64,000 nt of DNA. Origin: Erwinia_E haradaeae_H. Its GTDB lineage: Bacteria > Pseudomonadota > Gammaproteobacteria > Enterobacterales > Enterobacteriaceae. The stretch is from the NCBI RefSeq assembly GCF_900698885.1, contig NZ_LR217705.1, positions 682,001-746,000 of the forward strand, read 5' to 3'. Of the stretch, positions 55,550-64,000 are shown in pieces (position 1 is the first letter of the stretch; each line of letters opens with the position of its first letter). The position numbers and the translations under genes are program-made. The notes beneath the pieces were generated by a model, which was not told the origin of the DNA, ran no database searches, and saw only the letters and a list, made by a program, of their open reading frames with translations.

Positions 55550-58500
55550 TTATCCTACCTGATGAGAGCGTATTGCTGGAAGAAACCAATGCTCTGCTGC
55601 TAACATCATAGCCTGCATCTCCGAAGTCTCTAAATAAGGTAATAATCGCTGCAAAAAATGATCATGCTTCTCCCCATACATATAATCAGATCCATTCCAG
55701 CATTCTAAAAATTTTTTGTATGCTTTTTTCTGCGTTAGATCATCATAACAGATTACATCTAATTTTTTATCAAAACATGCTTGTAACCAAGCGCCTCCAG
55801 AATATGTTAATAGTAAAGGATTAGACATACCTAAGCAATACCCGTTCACGTAGTACTCTAAATATTGCTTTGCTTTTTCTGCTGAGATTGGTAAAAAACG
55901 CCAAATACTATCCTGGAGTCCTAACATAAGACTAATATCTTGACCACCTATCGCACAATATATCAAATGCTCTAACCATAATATTAATCCATCTCGAATA
56001 TTAAGAACACCAGCGCGCCAGCGTAACAATCCATTAGTTTGAACTTGATCAAGAAATCCACTCAATGTCATATCTTTAATATTTAATAGGATTTCTTTGT
56101 TTTCTGTAGACGAATGAAATCGTAAAATCTGTTCAGCAAGGCTATGTAGTTCTGTTTTTCTCTCCTGCCAAAACAATTCTCCCCATACTCCATCAGCTAG
56201 CTTCCCTGAGGATCTATAATTTTTATAAAGTAGTTTAGTATCACGCTTATTTATTAGCTCTTTCAATAAATCTTGATCAAGCTTATAGCGAGTAAGATTA
56301 TTTAAAACAAATGGTTCCGCATCAAATAATAGTGCTTGCTCTTCCTGAAAAGCAACGCCAAGTTTATATTTTAAGAAATAGCGAGCTGGATGTCGCCAAA
56401 ATTGCAGAAATTGATATAAAGTGCAATTTTTTTCATCTTCATTAGGTAATTCTTGAGGAACAGGTGACAAAACAAAATCCTGATGATAAATAGAAGGCGA
56501 CCATTTTATTACATCATTAATAGACTTGGTGTTTGATATAAAAGACTTCTGCAAAAAGGAGGACGTACAGGTATGCACATGCTGAAGATGTTGTAAGATA
56601 GATTGAGAACTAGTATCCACATCTTTATCTCTATCTTTAGCCAAGCAGAAACTTTGGCTAATATATTGTGTTAACTCACTTACTAAAGTAGAAGGATAAC
56701 GTATAGTATTATCTTGAATTGACTGGGCAATATAGCTAATATAAAATTTTTTTTGAGCTGCATTTAAAGCTTCTAAAAAAAGGTAACTATCATTATAGTA
56801 ATTATCCTTTTTAATTTTTTGATAAATTAAGTTCAAACTTAACGGCATTTTAACACGTGGAAACATTCCTTCATTCATTCCTAATAAACACACTACTTTT
56901 ACTGGACTGAATATCATTGGCATCAATGTACAAAAATTTATAGATCCGGGCAAGTAGTAATCTTTTAAACCTGTTTCTTCTAAATACAATAATAAATTCT
57001 CTCTAAGAATGAATAATGGAATAGTCTGATGATAAGAGACTTGAATACCATGATGCAATATACTGCACCAACGCTCCTCAATTATCGCTAACTCTTCTTC
57101 ATTATCTGCAGTTCGAATAAAAAAATCATCAAGCATCAAACGACACATTGGCATCCAACTTTTTAAGTCATGTGGCTTTTTTATGCACTCTCTCCATCGA
57201 TTAAGAGTAAGTATAAATTCAGACAGATACCCTGTTAATTCTGCAATTAATCCATTACACTCATCAAAAGGTAAAACTCCTTTCCACTCACCTGCTTCGC
57301 TATTCATGGCATAACCTAATAACATACGTTTTAAACCAAAATGCCAAGTATTCTGACTAGTCATGGGAAAATCAAGGTCTCGTATATTATCCTCATCTAA
57401 ACCCCATCTTATGCCAGATTCTACTATCCAACGACGTAATATAATTAACCCTTGCTGGTTAATAGAAAAACGACTAGCAACTACGGGGACTTCCAAAATA
57501 GACCAGACTTCTTCTGCGATAAATCGACCATCCAGCAAATTTAATAATGCAGAAAAAGTTTTAATAGAGAGATTTTTCTTAGAAATACGACTATTAGAAA
57601 TAGAAAACGGTATATATCGATTAGATGAGGCATTACTAAAAATAGCTTGAATAAATGGTGTGTAAATATCAATATCTACCGCTGTCACAAGAATCTCATG
57701 AGCAGACAACTCTGGATCTTCTATCATCATCTCAAGCAACTGATCTTGCAAAATCTCAATTTCACTCTGTATACTACAGCATAAATGGATCTCTACTGAT
57801 CGATCGCTTACTCCTAAAATTCGCTTTGCTAAACTGTTATTCCATCCACTTTTACTGATACCTATTACTGAGTGATCTTCTAATTCTAATATATCTTTCT
57901 GTAATGTGCATAAAAGGTTGATAGGTGTAATATCAACAAACGCACATATTTCTCTTGATCCGCTCTGCGCTAACAGAAATAGATTCTCTCTCTCCGAGCG
58001 CCCCCACGAGTCTAAGAGTGGATTAGTGAGCTGTTGTTCTTCACAAGGCGTATTAAGTAACGAAGAATAAGCTCCAGGATCATGGCATTTTGGAAGAAAG
58101 CTTCCTTCCTTATAGTGATAACCGTGACGAATTAATAATTTCTTCAAAAAGGAATCGCTCCGAATATCTCCCCAATAATACCGACATGGATTAGTAAAAA
58201 AAATGTGTATATCCATGTACTTTTCTAAAGCCTGAATATAATAGTTAGGCAGCGCTGAAAGACCAAAAATAAATACACGCTCTGGGAGCGTGGATAAATT
58301 TTTATCAATATTTTGTAAAGTCAAAAGAGAACGTTGAAAAAGAGTAGAAAAACTCCATACTGGTTCTCCTAAATATTTAGTATATTCTACTAATGCTAAC
58401 CATAGCGGCCCTTGCCATAACTGAAAATCTCCACACTCTTCTACTACGCGACCATCCTCCCAAGCATGAATCCAATGCGGACAATGGAAAATATACTGCT

Positions 58501-58905
58501 CAAAAATATGCGCAATATGTTCTGTTAATTGGAATAGCTTATGATTATTACTATCATTACGTAAGTAATAACGTAACATACTGAAAGTATCATCTAGAAG
58601 TAACTCTGGAAGAACAACTCTAAGTTTCCAGCACATGCTTAATTTACTAAATATTCTTTTTTTAAAAGAATCTTGGAGACCTAAAGTTAAAAAATCCCAG
58701 ATAAAGTCAGAAGATGACAAAAAGTTAATATTAGCAGCAATGCCAAACTCTATAGAAAAAGAAAATTTTAACCATTGAATCATATTAGGACTGTTGACTA
58801 ACATAACTTCAGGGGATAACGGATGACACAGGGGTTTTTTTTTATCTCCTGACAAACTAGTATTTTAAGCATCTCCAATTGATTAGAATGGTAAACAGTA
58901 ATCAT
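55550..58905 (-). CDS. recC: Exodeoxyribonuclease V subunit RecC, frame broken at an A9 tract
   Basis: Chi-recognising subunit of RecBCD, which processes double-strand breaks for recombination. The main frame (55550 to about 58855) matches E. coli RecC to the end, for example NPCRYYWGDIRSD, WHFGLKRMLLGYAM, NFCTLMPMIFSPVKVVCLLGMNEG and ISYIAQSIQDN. The true start is ATG at 58905, in another frame: MITVYHSNQLEMLKILVCQE against MLRVYHSNRLDVLEALMEFI. The frames meet at A9 on the coding strand (58843-58835). One more A gives 1118 residues (E. coli 1122) with N-terminal spacing identical to E. coli. The site reads A_AAA_AAC, a classical -1 ribosomal slippery sequence. Without a shift, translation from 58905 stops soon after. 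Initiation at TTG 58855 lacks a good SD. recB, ptrA and recD are not adjacent. Confidence 0.9.
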
Positions 58906-59060
58906 ATATATATCCTGTGGATCGCGGTAGATGATTTTATCAATGACTAAGTATAATTACTTAATCACATAGAAAAGACTGTCAAAACGGTTATCCAGAA
59001 CATAATCGTTGCATAATTAAAGTTATTATTATACAATAAATAATTATATTTTATAAATTA

Positions 59061-59136
<76 letters not shown>

Positions 59137-60208
59137 AATAAAACATATACTGAACTATTGGATTTTAGATCTTAAAGATTTTCTAGTCTAATTTACAAAA
59201 TTTCAACGTAAATATACAAAACAATACAAGACATATGAATACCACTCATGTGGTGCTCATATGTCTTGTATTTAAAATCATTTGACTTTATGGATCAAAT
59301 AAAATATCTAATTATATTCAGATCCTCTCATGAGTAATCATATAAAAAATATACAAAGATAGTATTATAGAATGTTAATTCTATATCAAATACATTTGAT
59401 TATATCAATAGCACATCTTTAATATCTTTTTTATAATCTTTTAAAGAAACACTCTAACATAAGATATCCGTTTCATATAATTACTTTGCTAAGTTGAGTA
59501 AAAACACTGATAGTAACGCTTACAACTTACAATATAAAACAAAATTACATATACATTATAGTAAGGTAGACAGATTCGAAAAAAACATTAAAACACCTAT
59601 CAAATAAATACGTTTATTTTTAATAAAAAAATAAGATTTTAAAGCTTCTCTTCAAAAGAGATAACAATCTTTTATATTTAGAACATGCATCCTTAAATGT
59701 CTGTTAATGCTTATTCTATAATTAGCAAGTAAAATTAGATTAATTATTTAAGAATTTTCTATGACACAAATAATGATATTATCTAATATTTAAATACACA
59801 TCCATATGATCCAGAATCATTAAACTACTTTAGTAGTATACTATTTAAGTAGTTTGTAATAAATAAAATGGTACGCGATAAGATGAGTATCATACTAAAT
59901 TAACGTTAAAAGCTATTATCTATACCAACATATGCATAGAAAATTAGATAAAAATATCTTCTGAATTATAAATAATATTAAATAAAAAATAAATCTTGCA
60001 TACTATCTTGAATAGTAAAATCCTTATTACCTGTTAGAACACAAAAAAATCAAAAAAACAAAAAAATATCGAACAATTGCATTAACTAAACGGATCAACC
60101 TTTATAAATGTGATTTAATTTTTTTAATACAATCTCATTTTATCATTCTCAATTCTTTTACTATTTCGTTAAAATTATTCTGTAATACATCAAAAAAAGA
60201 GAAACATT
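59137..60208. other. Gene-free region between tRNA-Gly and yacG
   Basis: About 1.07 kb, AT-rich, with a long hairpin at 59223-59272 and nothing else supported. coaE and zapD, which flank yacG in E. coli, are not seen. Confidence 0.6.
59223..59272 (+). terminator. Long hairpin after tRNA-Gly, possible terminator
   Basis: A perfect 16-bp outer stem (59223-59238 with 59257-59272), then an inner stem ACCAC/GTGGT with loop TCAT, separated by a small bulge. It lies 86 bp past the tRNA; the 3' side ends TATTT, a weak T-run. It may end tRNA-Gly transcription or be a relic of a lost convergent gene. Confidence 0.5.
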
Positions 60209-60376
60209 ATGAGCTGCATAACTATAGTGAAATGTCCTGTTTGTAGTAAAAAAACAACATGGAATCAATGTAATAAATGGCGCCCATTTTGCAGTAAACG
60301 TTGCCAGTTAATTGACCTAGGAGAATGGTTACTTAAAGAAAAAGTTAATACATCGCTAATGTTTAATAAAAATTAA
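60209..60376 (+). CDS. yacG: DNA gyrase inhibitor YacG
   Basis: Small zinc protein that binds GyrB and can inhibit gyrase. The product is 55 residues (E. coli 65). The four zinc-binding cysteines are all present as KCPVC (Cys9, Cys12) and PFCSKRCQLIDLGEWL (Cys28, Cys32), with the typical RPFCSKRC core. The C-terminal acidic tail of E. coli YacG is replaced by a short VNTSLMFNKN. AAAGAGA lies a few bases before the ATG. In E. coli it is downstream of coaE and zapD, near mutT; here it is isolated. Its retention is unusual for a gene of marginal phenotype. Confidence 0.9.
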   Translation: MSCITIVKCPVCSKKTTWNQCNKWRPFCSKRCQLIDLGEWLLKEKVNTSLMFNKN

Positions 60377-60950
60377 AAGAAAAGTATTTATATTTATATA
60401 AATCATGGTGATCTTTTATGCATATTTTAATACAAATTTATTTAAATATTATATAAGTTTTTATTAGAATGCTTTACGCAATCATCACCTTAAAGCCTGG
60501 TTCAGTATCTTGAAACTTAAATAAAAAACATATAAAACTACATTCAATTATCTCCTTTAGATCTCTCTAGATCTAAATCCTGACTATATTTTTAAAAATT
60601 TATAATTATATAAATTTTTAAAAATATAAATTTCATAAAATCTACATAGAAGAATGATAAAAGAATAATATAATGATGATTATAACTGTTATTTTCAGTA
60701 CTACTCACAAACACTATTGACTGCATATGCATTAGTGATGTTGTATTTTTACATTAAAATAATAAAATATTAGTAATATGATCTATGTGTATCTTAATGT
60801 TAAGATTAATTATATTCTATTTATAGATGAAGTCTTTCAGAAAACAGAGAATCTTGGTTTTTAGTAAAAATTATCTCTTTTTCATGTTATGCATATTATT
60901 ATCTTTTCTTTAATTAATATTATATTTTAATTCATATTATATAAATATAT
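60377..60950. other. Convergent spacer between yacG and rpsT
   Basis: About 570 bp, AT-rich. A weak AT-only hairpin (TTTTTAAAAATTTATAATTA region, about 60589-60626) is the only structure seen. Confidence 0.55.
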
Positions 60951-61262
60951 CTATTCTAAATTGGATTCTATATTAGATATATTATTACTAGATTTAGATT
61001 CAGGCATCATTTTAATCTTTGCAATGAGATTCGATTTATAACGTGCAGCCTTATTTTTGTGGATTAAACCTTTGGAAGCTTGCCGATCTACTAGTGGTTG
61101 CATAACACGAAATGCATTTTGTGCGATGATTTTATCACCAGTTGCAATAGCTACATATACTTTTTTAATAAAAGTACGTATCATAGATCTGCGACTTGCA
61201 TTATGTTTACGACGTCTTTCAGATGTTATGATCCGTTTCTTAGCTGATTGAATGTTAGCCAA
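60951..61262 (-). CDS. rpsT: 30S ribosomal protein S20
   Basis: Binds 16S rRNA early in 30S assembly. The 103 residues match E. coli S20 (87) through RKHNASRRSMIRTFIKKVY and RQASKGLIHKNKAARYKSNL. A 16-residue Ser/Asn/Glu-rich extension beyond the usual end (from about PESKSS) has no E. coli counterpart. It starts with TTG at 61262, preceded by AGGAG with a 7-base spacing. E. coli rpsT also starts with UUG, where the weak start takes part in autoregulation, so the rare start looks conserved. It is divergent from ileS, as from ribF-ileS in E. coli. Confidence 0.95.
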   Translation of the reverse strand: MANIQSAKKRIITSERRRKHNASRRSMIRTFIKKVYVAIATGDKIIAQNAFRVMQPLVDRQASKGLIHKNKAARYKSNLIAKIKMMPESKSSNNISNIESNLE

Positions 61263-62086
61263 AATTCTACTCCTAAACTCAATAATATTTTTAACATTTC
61301 TGTTTAAACTTTTTTAAAGTATTATCTTTACTCTAATAATTGTCAATAAGTTTTGTAAAACAAGAATCAAATAAATATCATGAGAATAGGTATGATAATA
61401 TATCTAGAGCACAAATAACCCATGAATGAACTTATAAACAGTTATAAGATCGTAATAATTTAACTTATATTACAATAACCAGCAGTAACATGTGAACAAG
61501 CTTAGTAAATTATTTTTTGATTTTTAACTATTTTAAACAGTAGTTTTTAGATAGCAGTATTTTTCTTTTTATTTCCCTACTGTTATGGTAATCAGTCATA
61601 AAAATATCACACCTTCTTTTTCTTTACAGGAAGAATACAAGATTTATATTTTATTCACTGGTGCGATGTTCTCTTTTTACATAACTAATATGTAATTATG
61701 ATGATATTTACAAAAATATACAAAAGCATTATAAGAAATCAATACGGAACAAAAGGTTGAATAAAATTCAAATATTTTATTTTTATTAATTTAATTTTAT
61801 TAAAAATTAAATACAACAACTTATATGATAACGTATCACTACTATATAAAATAATCGGACTATATAAATCATCCATTATCTTTAATTTTATATCAGCTAT
61901 TTAAAAGAAAAGAATTCAAAAAATAAAAACAAATAAAAGTATTATATCATGAATATTATAACATATTATCAATCACTTATATATTAACTATTATACCACA
62001 AAGTAAGATTCACATTAGTTTTAGTTAATAAGTTAATATGTATTTATTTATTAATACAACCAGCAAATATGAAATCGAGAATCTTA
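61263..62086. other. rpsT-ileS spacer lacking ribF
   Basis: About 820 bp where E. coli has ribF (about 940 bp). No RibF motif is recognisable. A 36-codon ATG frame (61585-61695, plus) has no SD or known relative. Confidence 0.6.
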
Positions 62087-64000
62087 ATGATTGACTATAA
62101 AACTACCTTGAATTTACCAATGACAAATTTCCCAATGAGAGGTCATTTAGCGAAAAAAGAACCAAATATCTTAAAACGTTGGCATAATGATAAGCTATAC
62201 AATATAATCCGAACAGCAAAAATAGGACAAAAAATATTTGTGCTACATGATGGACCTCCTTATGCTAATGGTAATATTCATATCGGTCATGCAGTTAATA
62301 AAATTCTAAAAGATATTATTATTAAATCAAAAACCCTATCAGGTTATAATGCACCTTATATTCCTGGTTGGGACTGTCATGGTCTACCAATTGAGCATCA
62401 GGTTGAAAAGCTCCTCGGCAAACCTGGTGAAAAAATTAGCCCAGCAGAATTTCGAATAGCTTGTAGGAAATATGCCAATAAACAAGTTGATGAGCAAAAA
62501 TCTGATTTTATGCGTCTTGGTGTATTAGGGGACTGGGATAATCCTTATCAGACTATGAATTTTCAAACGGAAGCTAATATTATCCGTACATTGAGCAAAA
62601 TCATTAAAAATGGTCATGTATATCAAGGTATCAAGCCAGTACAATGGTGTTTAGATTGTCGATCTGCTATGGCAGATGCTGAAATTGAATATCTAAATAA
62701 AAGATCTCCGTCTATAACTGTTCTATTTAATGCTGTAGATAAAAAAGTAGTACAGAGAAAGTTTACTACTAGTTACGTTCACGGTCCAATTTCTATAATA
62801 ATATGGACAACAACTCCATGGACTCTACCTGCAAATCGCGCTATTTCAGTACATCCAAAATTCAGCTATCAGTTGATCCAAATTATGGATAGAGCGATTA
62901 TACTTGCCAAAGATATGGTTGATACAATTATGGCTCGTATTGGGGTAAGTCAATGGACTGTATTAGGATCTTTGCAAGGAAAGTCTTTAGAAATGATGAA
63001 GTTTCAACATCCATTTCTAGCTCATGTTTCTCCTGTAATTCTTGGTGAACATATTGCACTAGACGCAGGCACTGGTGCGGTACATACCGCCCCTGACCAT
63101 GGCTTAGATGATTATACCGTTAGTCAAAAATATTCTATTCAAACTATTAATCCAGTAGGACCAGATGGTTGCTATCTACCTGGAATTTGGTCAAAAATAG
63201 ATGGTATAAACGTTTTTCGAGCTAACGATATTATTCTTGACATATTAGATAAAAAAGGCGCCTTACTGCACATGGAAACCATTGATCATAGCTATCCACA
63301 CTGCTGGCGTCATAAAACTCCAATTATCTTTCGTGCTACTCCACAATGGTTTATTAGTATGGATCAAAAAGGATTGCGTACACAGTGTTTAGAGAGCATT
63401 AAATCAGTATCTTGGACACCACAATGGGGCGAAACAAGGATTCATAACATGTTGTCTCATCGACCAGATTGGTGTATCTCCCGTCAGAGAACTTGGGGTG
63501 TGCCTATACCTCTCTTTGTGCATAAAGAGAGCAATCAAATACACCCTAGATCACTAGAGATAATGGAGAAAGTTGCCAAAAGAGTAGAGAGGATTGGTAT
63601 TCAAGCTTGGTGGGATTTACATAGCTACGAGATGATCGATGTTGATACAGAACATTATAGTAAAATATCTGATACATTGGATGTTTGGTTTGATTCAGGA
63701 TCAACTATTCATTCAGTGATTAAAAATCATCCTGAATATTATGGTAATACACCAGATATATATCTAGAAGGTTCAGATCAGCACCGCGGATGGTTTATGT
63801 CTTCTTTATTAATATCCACAGCCACAGAAGGAGTGGCGCCATATCGACAAGTAATAACTCATGGATTTACCGTAGATGGCCAAGGTCGAAAAATGTCAAA
63901 ATCTCAGGGCAATTCCATCAGACCGCTAGATATTATTAATACATGTGGTGCAGATATTCTTCGTCTTTGGACAGCATCAACTAATTATTCAGGAGAAATT
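62087..64000 (+). CDS. ileS: Isoleucyl-tRNA synthetase (5' part, runs off the window)
   Basis: Class I synthetase that charges tRNA-Ile and edits valine. The first 638 codons are in the window; the family is about 940 residues, so the zinc-binding C-terminus lies beyond. HIGH is at residues 65-68 in YANGNIHIGHAVNK. The CP1 editing domain follows (about 180-420; WTTTPWTLPANR, DAGTGAVHTAPDHG). KMSKS is at 602-606 in DGQGRKMSKSQGN, the same position as in E. coli. I choose the ATG at 62087 (MIDYKTTLNLP, E. coli MSDYKSTLNLP), with GAGA upstream; an in-frame ATG at 62069 would add six residues. lspA should follow outside the window. Confidence 0.97.
   Translation, partial: MIDYKTTLNLPMTNFPMRGHLAKKEPNILKRWHNDKLYNIIRTAKIGQKIFVLHDGPPYANGNIHIGHAVNKILKDIIIKSKTLSGYNAPYIPGWDCHGLPIEHQVEKLLGKPGEKISPAEFRIACRKYANKQVDEQKSDFMRLGVLGDWDNPYQTMNFQTEANIIRTLSKIIKNGHVYQGIKPVQWCLDCRSAMADAEIEYLNKRSPSITVLFNAVDKKVVQRKFTTSYVHGPISIIIWTTTPWTLPANRAISVHPKFSYQLIQIMDRAIILAKDMVDTIMARIGVSQWTVLGSLQGKSLEMMKFQHPFLAHVSPVILGEHIALDAGTGAVHTAPDHGLDDYTVSQKYSIQTINPVGPDGCYLPGIWSKIDGINVFRANDIILDILDKKGALLHMETIDHSYPHCWRHKTPIIFRATPQWFISMDQKGLRTQCLESIKSVSWTPQWGETRIHNMLSHRPDWCISRQRTWGVPIPLFVHKESNQIHPRSLEIMEKVAKRVERIGIQAWWDLHSYEMIDVDTEHYSKISDTLDVWFDSGSTIHSVIKNHPEYYGNTPDIYLEGSDQHRGWFMSSLLISTATEGVAPYRQVITHGFTVDGQGRKMSKSQGNSIRPLDIINTCGADILRLWTASTNYSGEI

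Noticed and set aside
61585..61695. 36-codon ATG frame between rpsT and ileS
   Set aside because: Considered as RibF remnant; no RibF motif, no SD, no known small protein.

Overview
This is a 64 kb piece of a very AT-rich, gene-poor bacterial chromosome. The recognisable proteins are close in length and motif order to Escherichia coli proteins (IleS, GlnA, TypA, GshA, PssA, ClsA, RecC, MscM and others), and several short gene neighbourhoods match the E. coli order. The host is therefore most likely a long-term, probably insect-associated symbiont in or near the Enterobacterales. I cannot name the genus from sequence alone. By my own sum, about 26 protein genes, 8 tRNAs and the 4.5S RNA cover only some 45% of the window. 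The rest is AT-rich DNA with no readable genes, no recognised insertion sequences, prophage or CRISPR, and few recognisable pseudogenes.

Layout. 0.3-8.4 kb: amiB, epmA and a psd-mscM pair. 10-15.8 kb: cysK, a Thr-Tyr-Gly-Thr tRNA cluster, ubiF, tmk and pth. 18-20.5 kb: acpS and lpxL. 20.5-26.3 kb: a 5.8 kb stretch without any gene I can support. 26.3-30.5 kb: nfuA, rplY, tRNA-Phe, then pgsA with tRNA-Cys and tRNA-Leu. 33.6-42.5 kb: sdhE, folE, dolP, pssA and gshA, widely spaced. 43.2 kb: ffs (4.5S RNA). 46.9-49.8 kb: clsA and ssb. 50.8-58.9 kb: the densest part, with typA and glnA divergent and recC. 59-64 kb: tRNA-Gly, yacG, rpsT and the 5' two thirds of ileS.

How the genes work together. 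The largest theme is the cell envelope. PssA and Psd make phosphatidylethanolamine, PgsA starts phosphatidylglycerol, and ClsA makes cardiolipin. LpxL acylates lipid A, AcpS activates acyl carrier protein, AmiB splits septal peptidoglycan, DolP is an outer-membrane lipoprotein and MscM is a mechanosensitive channel. A second theme is small-molecule metabolism: cysteine (CysK), glutamine (GlnA), glutathione (GshA), the first folate/pterin step (FolE), dTMP (Tmk) and ubiquinone (UbiF). Respiratory and Fe-S maturation factors (SdhE, NfuA) go with the last. Translation and genome upkeep are represented by IleS, RpsT, RplY, TypA, EpmA, Pth, tRNAs, 4.5S RNA, SSB, RecC and YacG.

Most striking observation. 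Two conserved genes, pth and recC, are each one base out of frame at a long poly(A) tract, A10 and A9. Adding one A restores full-length products that align with the E. coli proteins almost residue for residue. Both sites also form classical -1 ribosomal slippery heptamers (A_AAT_TTT and A_AAA_AAC). Because Pth is normally essential, rescue by RNA-polymerase or ribosome slippage, or a homopolymer sequencing error, are the explanations to separate.
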